Of a stretch of DNA of 64,000 bases, positions 45,289 through 55,502 are shown piece after piece. Both the position numbers and the translations under genes were made by a program. A model generated the notes under the pieces. The model was given only the letters and a program-made list of their open reading frames with translations. It was not told the DNA's origin and ran no database searches. Numbering within the stretch: the first letter of the stretch is position 1; every line of letters starts with the position of its first letter. Location: contig OY970830.1 in assembly GCA_963853835.1 (NCBI GenBank), positions 33,751,966 through 33,815,965 on the forward strand, written 5' to 3'. The stretch comes from Calendula officinalis. Its lineage: Eukaryota; Streptophyta; Magnoliopsida; Asterales; Asteraceae.

Positions 45289-47856
45289 TTAGTTAAGTTT
45301 GGTAACCCAAGCTTTGTATGTCTTGGGTTCATCCTTTGAGAAATAAGCCTTTGGGGATTTAACTTTAAACATTTTTGGTGCCCATACTTGTTTATTACTG
45401 GTTTTTAATTTTACTACTGCCCTTTTAAAAGTGTTACTGGTGTTTGAATTTTCTACTGATCTTGGTGTATACCCATGATGTTTCGCTTTTGTATACTTTA
45501 CTACTGATGGACCAGTAGTATTTGGGTACTTACCATGTTTATAATGACCAGTAGTGTTTTTAGGGTTGACACCAGTAGTATTTTGAAAAGTTGGTTTAGG
45601 AGCAGTAGTATTCTTATAATTAGGGTTTTTACCAGTAGTGTTTTTGTACTGGTACCATACAGCATTATAATTAGGGTTAACACCAGTAGTAAAATTGTTA
45701 CAGTTTTTACTGGTGTTGGAAAATTTAAAGTATTGTTTATTTTGATTTGATTTTCCATTGTTCTTGAAGTAATTGCCGTTCTTTGGGCTTCCAACTCTTC
45801 TGTTTTGCACAAATCTTGGTGCACTTCTTCCAAATCTTGGTGTTTCAGCAATTGGAGTTTTTGTTTTATTTACTACTGAAGGGCCAGTAGTATCTTTTAA
45901 CTTCTGTGTCTTTGCTTTTTCTTTAAAGATTTTAAATTCTCTTAACTCTTTGCAGTTTATTGGATTGAAGTGACAATCCTTTGCTAAATGATTTACTTTG
46001 TTGCAAATAACACATTTTAATTTATTATCTTGAGCCTTTATGATTTTTCTTTGTTCTAAGAGTTGGTTCCTATTTCTTTGATTTCCCCTTTTTAGAATTT
46101 TGGGTATATTTTCTGCATCATATTTAGGAGATTCATTTGGACTTTGTGCTGTGTGAAAACTTGTATCAATTGATTTTGGTGATTCAGTTTGAGAGATTGT
46201 AAATTCAATTGATTGATCATCATCAGAAGAATCATTTGATTCAGATGTTTCATTATGTGATTCAGTTTGATTTTCAGTTTTTAATTCATTAATGATTCTT
46301 TCTGAACTGTTTTTAAGTGGTGGAATGATTTTATATGGAGGTGGAACAGCATGATATCCCACCCCATGAACAACTTTTTCTGTAGTTTGATTATTAGTTA
46401 GTTCATCAAGAATTTTAGTACTTCTTTCAAATTTTTTAATTGTTAATTTATTTTGTTCAATATCAAGTTGACATTCTTCTAATTTACTTGTTAATTCTTT
46501 ATTTTTTAATTCATAAAATTCTTTCTCATCTACAGCTTGAAGTAATTCTCCCTTTGTCCGTTGATCTATCATCTGGTACACCTTTATCTGATGTTCTTGA
46601 TCAGTAATCACACCATCAAATTCATGATTTCTTCTCACTGCTTTTGCTAAATCTTCATTTAATTTAGTGTTTTCTTTTTCTAAGTTTTTAACAATTTTAG
46701 CACATTCAGAAGTACAAGGTTTAGGTTTTACCTCAGTTTTGTTGTCAAGAAAGGCCATGAGAGCTTGATTTTGAGCATGCTCTTCTGCTAGGAAGCTCCA
46801 GTCATAGCCTTGTCCTTGTTGTGATACAAGGGCAGTTGATTTTGATCTTTTGTCTGGCTGAGGACATTCTTTTGCAAAGTGACCAAGGTTGTTACAGTTG
46901 TAACATTTGACTTTAGTTTTGTCAAATCCAGCTTTGTCACCTTTGTTGAAGTTGAGGCTTGTCCTACCAGTTCTCTTTAAGAATCTTTTTGTCCTTAGGC
47001 TCAACATAGCCATCTGCCATTTAAGATCCATCTCCTCAAGATCATCTGGATTCAATTGTTCCAAGTCATCACTAATCAGTGCAGTATGCACATGACTAGT
47101 GAAGAAGGATTCTCTTGCAGTATCCTCAGAATCTGCAGCCTTTCCTGTGAAGGTTTCCTGACCTTGACCTGTACTAGAGACAAATACAGCATTATTAGAA
47201 GAAATAGAAGGGTTCTTTTGGTTTACCTCAGTTTCAAATACTCTGAGATCATTGTAGAGTTCATCCAACTCTTTTTCTTCTAGAGCATCTCTTTGTCTAT
47301 ATACCACTGTATACATGGCCCATTCTTCACTAAGAGATCTTAGGAACTTCATGTTGACATCTTCTTGATCCATCTTAACCCCAACCTGATTAAGTTCACC
47401 AATTAGCTTGTTGAATCTGTCAAACACTTGAGTGAGTGTTTCATTGGGTTTTCCTTTGAAGTTTTCAAAGTCTTGTTTGAGAACGGACTTCATGTTCCTC
47501 TTGGTGCTCTTGGTCCCAACGAATCTCTTCTCCAGTGCTTCCCATAGTACCCTTGCATCATCATACTCAACAAAGAGATGTTGATAATCGTTAGGAATGG
47601 CCAGTAGGAGAGTGCTTAGAGCTTTAAGTTCGATTCCCTTGTCCTTCTTCTCCTTCTCACATTTAAGTTTGTCTGCCTCAGTTGCAGAGCTGCTTGCTTG
47701 ACCAGGACCAGTTTTGTTTCCTTCAAGGACAACTTCCCACATAGAATAATCTGTAATAAGCATGTATTGCTTAATACGATTCTTCCACATCCCAAAGTTG
47801 TTGGGAGTGAGTATAGGAATTTTGTTGGCCTGAGTGCTTTCATTATTATCAGTCAT
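45289..47856 (-). CDS. Gag of element A (855 aa, intact)
   Basis: A long copia Gag. An N-terminal NNFGMWKNRIKQYML block (DUF4219-like) is followed by the UBN2-type gag region (about residues 80-215; LLLAIPNDYQHLFVEYDDAR, FDRFNKLIGELNQVG). The first CCHC knuckle is CYNCNNLGHFAKEC (about 318-331). Then come a Glu/Lys-rich coiled coil (about 385-500), a second knuckle CVICNKVNHLAKDC and a basic, Asn-rich tail with repeated NTTG/NPNY units encoded by the TACTACTGGT motif. It packages RNA and builds the particle. The start is the first ATG after the PBS leader. No stop interrupts it, unlike in B. Confidence 0.93.
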   Translation of the reverse strand: MTDNNESTQANKIPILTPNNFGMWKNRIKQYMLITDYSMWEVVLEGNKTGPGQASSSATEADKLKCEKEKKDKGIELKALSTLLLAIPNDYQHLFVEYDDARVLWEALEKRFVGTKSTKRNMKSVLKQDFENFKGKPNETLTQVFDRFNKLIGELNQVGVKMDQEDVNMKFLRSLSEEWAMYTVVYRQRDALEEKELDELYNDLRVFETEVNQKNPSISSNNAVFVSSTGQGQETFTGKAADSEDTARESFFTSHVHTALISDDLEQLNPDDLEEMDLKWQMAMLSLRTKRFLKRTGRTSLNFNKGDKAGFDKTKVKCYNCNNLGHFAKECPQPDKRSKSTALVSQQGQGYDWSFLAEEHAQNQALMAFLDNKTEVKPKPCTSECAKIVKNLEKENTKLNEDLAKAVRRNHEFDGVITDQEHQIKVYQMIDQRTKGELLQAVDEKEFYELKNKELTSKLEECQLDIEQNKLTIKKFERSTKILDELTNNQTTEKVVHGVGYHAVPPPYKIIPPLKNSSERIINELKTENQTESHNETSESNDSSDDDQSIEFTISQTESPKSIDTSFHTAQSPNESPKYDAENIPKILKRGNQRNRNQLLEQRKIIKAQDNKLKCVICNKVNHLAKDCHFNPINCKELREFKIFKEKAKTQKLKDTTGPSVVNKTKTPIAETPRFGRSAPRFVQNRRVGSPKNGNYFKNNGKSNQNKQYFKFSNTSKNCNNFTTGVNPNYNAVWYQYKNTTGKNPNYKNTTAPKPTFQNTTGVNPKNTTGHYKHGKYPNTTGPSVVKYTKAKHHGYTPRSVENSNTSNTFKRAVVKLKTSNKQVWAPKMFKVKSPKAYFSKDEPKTYKAWVTKLN

Positions 47857-47930
47857 GATTAATAATGTGTGTGTTTTGAAGATTAAAACTTTTTGTTGTT
47901 CTTAACAAATAGTAGATCTAGAACCAATAT

Positions 47931-47942
47931 GCTCTGATACCA
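47931..47942 (-). other. Primer-binding site of element A
   Basis: On the minus strand TGGTATCAGAGC, complementary to initiator tRNA-Met, two bases inside the 5' LTR. Confidence 0.93.
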
Positions 47943-47944
47943 CT

Positions 47945-48565
47945 TGTCAGGATCAATTAACTATAGAGAAGTTAATAAACACCTTAGATCTAATTGACTA
48001 TAGAAGTTGCAGCGGATCAACACTATATCAATGTAATTAAGAACAATGAACTGTAAATAATATGCGAAAGTATTAAGAACACAGTTTCACAAAAAGCTTC
48101 AATGTATATTATCGAGTTAACAATACACACGTACGTTTACAATTCGTAAGGAACTATTTATAATAGTCCTTGAAGCTAAACTATTTACCCTAGTTATTCT
48201 AGGACTTTGATTTACATCGAATTATAAAGATATACATTGATTTACATTCTATAACTATCTCTACGAAGATCTCGGACTTGATATGCTTCTAAAATGCGTA
48301 TCAGTAGTAAACTGCAATCACCAGTAGTAAATTCATAACATCAGTAGTAAGTTTGGTGATCAGTAGTAAGTCCAATATCAACCGTCAGTAGTAACTACTA
48401 TTGATCAGTAGTATCTTCAATAAGCTTGATCAGTAGTAACTTAGTTATAGTCTTCACCAGTATCAACTTCATCAGTAGTAAACATGTTCTGCCCCATAAG
48501 TACTAAGTATGATCAGTACTAACTGCAGCATCAGTAATAAGTTGATCTGTGATTTTGTTCCAACA
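47945..48565 (-). repeat. 5' LTR of element A
   Basis: 621 bp, the same ends as the 3' LTR at 39782-40402. By eye about four substitutions separate them, which points to a recent insertion. Confidence 0.96.
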
Positions 48566-48571
48566 ATTGTT

Positions 48572-49133
48572 ATGCAGTAACATGAGTGTTAATTCACCTA
48601 AAGAAAGCTAAGCGTTTATTTAATAGTTGCTAACTGAGTTAACTTTAACTCTCTAACCGAGTTTGAGCTTTCATTGACCATCTAACCAAAATCACAATGT
48701 TTGATTATGTCAATGATCAAAATAACAATTTTACTCTTCTTATATATATAACATGTTAATTGCTAAACAAAAGTAAAAATTATAATATATAAACCAAAGT
48801 AAAAGTCATAACATGTAAAATTAAGAAGATCGCCTCGACCAAGTAAGAAGTAAACCAAAACGTACACCATCATTTTGTATCTTACAAATGTTATGTTGGT
48901 AACACTGTTATGTTGGTTATTTGGATTAGTAATTCGTTCTTAACTCCAGAGCTTTATCAAGCTCTCTATCATAAAGAATAATTTGAGATCCTTGAACAAA
49001 AAAAGAATTTACTAATTACTATACTAAGCCACTGAATAACTCTCAATCATTGTTAACTAAAAATATTAACTAATTTTTCATCATCATCATTATATTTTTT
49101 CTCCAAACCTTATAGTACGAAATAAAACGTGAC
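48572..49133. other. Spacer between element A and the carrier gene
   Basis: AT-rich; it presumably holds the 3' untranslated region of the minus-strand carrier gene. No other feature is seen. Confidence 0.5.
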
Positions 49134-49907
49134 TTAAAATTCCTTGAGAATCTTACGAACTTGTTCAAGCGTCACAAAAAGCACGACAGTAAACGGACCC
49201 TGTCTCGAAATCGTCGGTATAAACCCTTTATACAACGCCATGGGCCCCTCCGCCTTCACCGTCTTCACCGCACAATCCACCGCCCCTTTATACGGCGGCT
49301 CCACCCCTTCCTCCACCTTCATATTCATCACCCTCGTTTTTATCACATCCACCGGATTCGAAGCCACCGCCGCCACAAACCCCGCCGCAAAACTCGCCGT
49401 CACATGCGTCCCTAACCCATCGCTCATCACCCCTTTTTCTAACATCGTTTCCTTAATCTGATCGTACGATGCCAGCTGTGACGCCGTCACGATCATCGCC
49501 CGGTTGACGGTCAACGCTGACCCTCTCCAGAGACTGGTCACACCTTCTTGCTTCACCATTCTCGTGATTGCGTCCATTACGCCTTTGTAGTTCCGGCGTT
49601 CAGCCGCCGGGAGCCTCCCGTCGGCTTGCATTCTCACCATAGCAACGTCAGCTGGGTTCCCAACAGCTGCTCCGATACCTCCGGCCAACAACCCGGACCC
49701 GATTTTCCGGGGCAGGGAGAGGTTACCGGTGTTAGGGTCAGACCATTTTTCTCTAAAGATTTCGTATAGACCCATTCGGGTGGTGGAGTAGAGGGTCTGA
49801 CGGTGGCGGATACGCCGGAGAACAAAGCGGCGACTCCTTCTGTTCGGAAAATCTTGACTCCGACGGATACAGGTCCGGCGGCCGTGGAAGGGCCATTGTG
49901 GCGCTGC
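49134..49907 (-). pseudogene. DIC: Mitochondrial dicarboxylate carrier (DIC/UCP5 type), 3' part, disrupted
   Basis: It encodes most of a six-helix inner-membrane solute carrier that exchanges malate and other dicarboxylates. Two of three signature motifs are here, GNPADVAMVRMQADGRLP and SNPVDVIKTRVM, and the end is VTLEQVRKILKEF. Three frames are needed: about 49843-49907 and the stretch with GPVSVGVKIFRTEGVAALFS are out of register with each other. Near 49800, codons of the conserved ATV-LRQTL junction are missing (7 nt judging from the family), so RQTLYSTTRMGLYEIF resumes in a new frame. Its 5' end is cut by copia B. The remaining frame is otherwise well conserved, so inactivation looks recent. 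The first residues of the apparent ORF to 49964 come from the LTR. Confidence 0.9.
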
Positions 49908-50523
49908 TGTTGGAACAAAATCACAGTTCAACTTAGGACTGATGCTGCAGTTAGTACTGATCATACTTAGTACTGATGGGGCAGAAACATATTACTGATG
50001 AAGTTGATACTGGTGAAGACTATAACTTAGTTACTACTGATCAAGGCTTATTGAAGATACTACTGATCAATAGTAGTTACTACTGACGATGTATCTGGAC
50101 TTACTACTGATCACCAGACTTACTACTGATGTTATATATTTGCTACTGGTGATGAGTTTTACTACTGATGAGCGTATATGGAACATATCGAGTCCGGGAT
50201 CTTCGTAGAGATAGTTATAGCATGTAAATCAATGTATATCTATAGAATTCGAATGTAAATCAAGTCCTAGAATAACTAGGGTAAATAGTTTAGCTTCAAG
50301 GACTATTATAAATAGTTCCTTACGAATTGTAAACATACGTGTGTATTGTTAACTCGATAATATACATTGAAGCTTTTTGTGAAACTGTGTTCTTAATATT
50401 TTCGTTTATTATTTACAGTTCATTGTTCTTAATATATTGATATAGTGTTGATCCGCTGCAACTTCTATTATCAATTAGATCTAAGGTGTTTATTAACTTC
50501 TTCATAGTTAATCGATCCTGACA
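49908..50523 (+). repeat. 5' LTR of element B
   Basis: It begins TGTTGGAACAAAATCACAGT and ends ATCGATCCTGACA, 616 bp, with a dozen TACTGAT/TACTACTGAT motifs in the first 270 bp. A TATA-like TATTATAAATAG lies at about 50305-50316, the likely promoter. Confidence 0.96.
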
Positions 50524-50525
50524 AG

Positions 50526-50537
50526 TGGTATCAGAGC
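50526..50537 (+). other. Primer-binding site of element B
   Basis: TGGTATCAGAGC, complementary to initiator tRNA-Met, two bases after the 5' LTR. Confidence 0.95.
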
Positions 50538-50611
50538 TTATTGGTTCTAGATCTACTATTTGTTAAGAACAGCAAAAAGTTTTAATCTTTAAAACACACA
50601 CATTATTAATC

Positions 50612-53179
50612 ATGACTGATAATAATGAAAGCACTCAAGCCAACAAAATCCCTATTCTCACTCCCAACAACTTTGGGATGTGGAAGAATCGTATTAAGCA
50701 ATACATGCTTATCACTGATTATTCCATGTGGGAAGTTGTCCTTGAAGGAAACAAAACTGGTCCTGGTCAAGCAAGCAGCTTTGCAACTGAGGCAGACAAA
50801 CTTAAATGTGAGAAAGAGAAGAAAGACAAAGGAATCGAACTCAAAACTCTAAGCACTCTCTTACTGGCTATTCCTAACGACTATCAACATCTTTTCGTTG
50901 AGTATGATGATGCAAAGGTGCTATGAGAAGCACTGGAGAAGAGATTCGTTGGGACCAAGAGCACCAAGAGGAACATGAAGTCTGTTCTCAAACAAGACTT
51001 TGAAAACTTCAAAGGAAAGCCCAATGAAACACTCACTCAAGTGTTTGACAGATTCAACAAGCTAATTGGTGAACTTAACCAAGTTGGGGTTAAGATGGAT
51101 CAAGAAGATGTCAACATGAAGTTCGTAAGATCTCTTAGTGAAGAATGGGCCATGTACACAGTGGTATATAGACAGAGAGATGCACTAGAAGAAAAGGAGT
51201 TGGATGAACTCTACAATGATCTCAGAGTATTTGAAACTGAGGTAAATCAAAAGAACCCTTCTATTTCTTCTAATAATGCTGCATTTGTCTCTAGTACAGG
51301 TCTAGGTCAAGAAACTTCCATAGGAAAGGCTGCAGATTCTGAGGATGCTGCAAGAGAATCTTTTTTTACTAGTCATGTGCATTCTGCACTGATTAGTGAT
51401 GACTTGGAACAATTAAATCCAGATGATCTTGAGGAGATGGACCTTAAATGGCAAAGGGCTATGCTGAGCCTAAGAACCAAAAGATTCTTAAAGAGAACTG
51501 GGAGGACAAGTCTCAATTACAACAAAGGTGACAAAGCTGGATTTGACAAAACTAAAGTCAAATGTTACAACTGTAACAACCTTGGTCACTTTGCAAAAGA
51601 ATGTCCTCAACCAGACAAAAGATCAAAATCAACTGCTCTTGTTTCACAACAAGGACAAGGATATGACTGGAGCTTCCAACCAGAAGAGCATGCTCAAAAT
51701 CAAGCTCTCATGGCCTTTACTGACAGCAAATCTGAGGTAAAACCTAAACCTTGTACTTCTGAATGTATTAAAATTGATAAAAATTTAGAAAAAGAAAACA
51801 CTAAATTAACTGAAGATTTAGCAAAAGCAGTAAGAAGAAATCATGAATTTGATGGTGTGATTACTGATCAAGAACATCAGATAAAGGTGTACCAGATGAT
51901 AGATCAACGGATAAAGGAAGAATTACTTCAAGCTGTAGATGAGAAAGAATTTTATGAATTAAAAAATAAAGAATTAACAAGTAAATTAGAAGAATGTCAA
52001 CTTGAAATTGAACAGAATAAATTAACAATTAAAAAGTTTGAAAGAAGTACTAAAATTCTTGATGAACTAACTAACAATCAAACTACAGAAAAAGTTGTAC
52101 ATGGGGTGGGATATCATGCTGTACCACCTCCATATAAATTCATTCCTCCACTTAAAAACAGTTCAGAAAGAATCATTAATGAATTAAAAACTGAAAATCA
52201 AACTGAATCACATAATGAAACATCTGAATCAAATGACTCTTCTGATGATGATCAATCAATTGAATTTACAATCTCTCAAACTGAATCTCCAAAATCAATT
52301 GATACAAGTTTTCACACAGCACAAAGTCCAAATGAATCTCCTAAATATGATGCAGAAAATGTACCAAAAATTCTAAAAAGGGGAAATCAAAGAAATAGGA
52401 ATCAACTCTTAGAACAAATAAAAATCATAAAGGCTCAAGATAATAAATTAAAATGTGTTATTTGCAACAAAGTAAATCATTTAGCAAAGGATTGTCACTT
52501 CAATCCAATAAACTGCAAAGAGTTAAGGGAATTTAAAATCTTTAAAGAAAAAGCAAAAACACAGAAATTAAAAGATACTACTGGTCCTTCAGTAGTAAAT
52601 AAAACAAAAACTCCAATTGCTGAAACACCAAGATTTGGAAGAAGTGCACCAAGGTTTGTGCATAACAGAAGAGTTGGAAGCCCAAAGAATATCAATTACT
52701 TCAAGAACAATGGAAAATCCAATCAAAATAAACAATATTTTAAGTTTTCCAACACCAGTAAAAACTTTAACAATTTTACTACTGGTGTTAACCCTAATTA
52801 TAATGCTGTATGGTACCGGTACAAAAACACTACTGGTAAAAACCCTAATTACAAAAATACTACTGCTCCTAAACCAACTTTCAAATATACTACTGGTGTC
52901 AACCCTAAAAACACTACTGGTCATTCTAAACATGGTAAGTACCCAAATACTACTGGTCCATCAGTAGTAAAGTATTCAAAAGCTAAAAATCATGGGTATA
53001 AACCAAGATCAGTAGAAAATTCAAACACCAGTAACATTTTTAAAAGGGCAGTAGTAAAACTAAACACCAGTAATAAACAGGTATGGGCACCAAAAATGTT
53101 TAAAGTTAAATCCCCAAAAGCTTATTTCTCAAAGGATGAACCCAAGACATATAAAGCTTGGGTTCCCAAACTTAACTGA
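50612..53179 (+). pseudogene. Gag of element B with one nonsense codon
   Basis: It is co-linear with the 855-residue Gag of A, but codon 105 (Trp in A) is TGA at 50924-50926. Only 104 residues would be made before the stop; the remainder (from about 50927) stays open to 53179. Both CCHC knuckles, the coiled coil and the NTTG-rich tail are present. The G-to-A change is what deamination of a methylated cytosine on the opposite strand would give. Confidence 0.93.
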
Positions 53180-54138
53180 TCCTTTACTCACTTGTGCAGA
53201 ACATTCAGATCCCAGAAGAGGGAAGAACATGGCATATTGACAGTGGATGCTCAAGGCACATGACTGGAAATCTGCAAATTCTTAAAGATTTCAAGCTATT
53301 TGATGGAGGATATGTGGCCTTTGGTGAGAACCCAAAGGGAGGTAAGATTAAAGGTAAAGGTACTGTTACTAATGGCAAAATTACCTTTGATGATGTATTT
53401 TATGTAGCTGAACTAAAAAACAATCTTGTCAGTGTGTCTCAAGTGTGTGATAAAAAGAACAAAATTCTTTTCACAGACATTGAGTGCATCATTCTTTTTC
53501 CTGACTTTATTTTAGATGAAAAATATGTTGTTTTAAGAACTCCAAGGAGAAACAATGTGTATTGCCTGGATATAGGGGGAGAACTCATTTCTTCAAATGA
53601 GGTCAACTGTTTTATATCCAGGGCAAACACCACTGAATCAGAACTATGGCATAGAAGGATGTGTCACACTAATTTCAAAAACATGAACAATTTAGTAAAA
53701 AGAAATCTGGTCATTGGACTACCTCAAAAACAATTCATGTGTGATCATCATTGTGTTGCATGCCTAAAAGGTAAACAACACAAAACTTCTCATAAGTCCA
53801 AAACTGTGAACTCTATTTCTGTTCCTTTACAACTCTTACATATGGACATATTTGGACCTACAAATGTAATGAGTATTGGAAAGAAACAATATTGTCTTGT
53901 TATTACTGATGACTTTTCCAGATATACATGGGTTTTCTTTCTCAGGACAAAGGATGAAACAAGTGAACTCATCAAGAACTTGATTGTTAAACTGGAGAAC
54001 ACATCTGATCAAAAAGTTAAAGCCATAAGATGTGATAATGGCACAGAATTTAAAAATGCTAACTTAATTAACTTTTGTGATCTTAAAGGTATTGACAGGC
54101 AATACAGCTCACCTAGAACTCCACAACAAATGGTGTAG
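53176..54138 (+). CDS. Pol of element B: protease and integrase N-terminal part
   Basis: This frame is offset from gag and has no ATG before its first domain. It includes the aspartic protease (WHIDSGCSRHMTG), the GAG-pre-integrase region with the HHCC zinc finger (LWHRRMCHTNF, CVACLKGKQH) and the integrase core with its first two acidic residues (LLHMDIFGP, IRCDNGTEFKN). It ends prematurely at PQQMV because an A-run at about 54128-54130 is one base short, shifting the frame just before the block holding the third catalytic residue (Glu). How pol is translated is unclear: the junction TTTACTCACTTGTGCAG|AAC resembles a splice acceptor. Confidence 0.9.
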   Translation: MILYSLVQNIQIPEEGRTWHIDSGCSRHMTGNLQILKDFKLFDGGYVAFGENPKGGKIKGKGTVTNGKITFDDVFYVAELKNNLVSVSQVCDKKNKILFTDIECIILFPDFILDEKYVVLRTPRRNNVYCLDIGGELISSNEVNCFISRANTTESELWHRRMCHTNFKNMNNLVKRNLVIGLPQKQFMCDHHCVACLKGKQHKTSHKSKTVNSISVPLQLLHMDIFGPTNVMSIGKKQYCLVITDDFSRYTWVFFLRTKDETSELIKNLIVKLENTSDQKVKAIRCDNGTEFKNANLINFCDLKGIDRQYSSPRTPQQMV

Positions 54139-55502
54139 CTGAAAGAAGAAATAGAACCATCATTGAAGCAGCAAGATCAATGCTAGCAGATTCAAAGTTA
54201 CCAATCACTTTTTGGGCTGAAGCTGTTAATACTGCCTGTTATGTTCAGAACAGAGTATTAATAGTAAAGCCACAGTTTAAAACACCATATGAACTTTTTA
54301 ATAAAAGAAAACCTTCTATAAGTTTTTTAAAATCATTTGGGTGTCCTTGTACTATTCTGATTACAAGAGAACAAATTGGTAAGTTTGACTGCAAAGCTGA
54401 TGATGGAATCTTTGTGGGATACTCTACTCAAAGCAAATCATACAGAGTATTCAACAAAAGACTAAGGATAATTGAAGAAAGCATTAATGTATCCTTTAAT
54501 GAAAATGTTTCTAATGAACAAGGAAATGGTCCAGATTGGCTATTTAACATAGACAATCTAACCAAATCCTTTAATTCTAACATGGATTTCAATGCAGGTA
54601 ATTCAAATTGTCACTCTCAAAAGGAAGGAACATCATCTGTTAATACTGGTCAAGAGGAGATGAGATACATAGTAGTTAACACTGCTCCAATAGTTAACAC
54701 TGAGGACAGTAATAACTCAAATTCTGGAACCAGTAGTAACTCTGAGAATGAGGACAGTAGTAATTCAAATACTACTGATACCAGTAATAGTACTCAAAAT
54801 ACTACTGGTCCTAACAACAGCCTAGATTCTCAAGATACTACTGATACCAGTAACAACAACAATACTACTGATCTCAATGAAGACAATAGCAGTAGTAACT
54901 CTGACCAATATGATGATGAACCAAACATCAATGACAATGAAGGATCACTAGAGGAACAACTGCCTGAGACAAATGAGTCCAATCTTGAAAATCAACTAGT
55001 AGTTGATAAAGCTACAACCACAAGGACTCAGAAGAACCATCCATTAGACCTTGTTCTAAGTGATGTTAACTCACCACTGCAAACAAGAAGCAAATTAAAT
55101 AAAAGCTTAACTGCAAACATGTGTAACATAAGTTTAATTGCTAATGAATGTATGTTTGAATGCTTTTTGTCTCAGGATGAACCAAAGAAGATCCAACAAG
55201 CAATGAAGGACTCAAACTGGATTGAGGCAATGCAAGAAGAACTCCTTCAATTCAAGTTACAAGCTGTTTGGACACTTGTACCTCTACCCAAAGGAAAAAG
55301 AGCCATTGGAACAAGATGGATCTTTAGAAACAAGAAAGATGAAAGAGGTATAGTGATCAAGAACAAAGCCAGACTTGTAGCCCAAGGATACACTCAAGAA
55401 GAAGGAATAGACTATGATGAAGTATATGCTCCTGTTGCTAGAATTGAAGCTATAAGAATATTTCTAGCATATGCTTCATTCAAGAAGTTCAAAGTCTATT
55501 AA
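54131..55502 (+). CDS. Pol of element B: integrase C-terminal part and RT N-terminal half
   Basis: The frame resumes with VAERRNRTIIEAARSM (integrase Glu) and the C-terminal integrase region (LADSKLPITFWAEAV, KPQFKTPYELFNKRKPS, FGCPC, DGIFVGYS). A low-complexity Asn/Ser/Thr linker of about 100 residues encoded by TACTACTG/CAGTAGTA motifs follows, then the RT start (WIEAMQEELLQF, WIFRNKKDERG, YTQEEGIDYDEVYAPVAR). TAA at 55500-55502 stops it after KKFKVY, where element A has Gln (CAA), so one C-to-T change split RT. Confidence 0.9.

Larger units (their letters stand above)
39782..48565 (-). mobile_element. Copia LTR retrotransposon A (Sirevirus-like), internally deleted
   Basis: Both LTRs are 621 bp and differ at about four positions by eye. 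The target duplication is ATTGTT (39776-39781, 48566-48571). Reading on the minus strand: 5' LTR, PBS, intact gag (855 aa), truncated pol (second half of RT and RNase H only), third ORF (broken by two stops and an in-frame deletion), PPT and 3' LTR. Compared with element B it lacks about 2.2 kb encoding protease, integrase and the RT N-terminus. The extra ORF between RNase H and 3' LTR, a long coiled-coil gag tail and many short palindromic repeats suggest the Sirevirus lineage. Confidence 0.95.

Noticed and set aside
49908..49964. N-terminal extension of the carrier ORF starting MISTNCSISPKL.
   Set aside because: These codons come from the copia LTR, and the frame in 49810-49907 is not the carrier frame.
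53194..53196. GTG as the start codon of pol.
   Set aside because: Plant cytosolic translation does not normally use GTG; the frame simply opens after a stop at 53173-53175.
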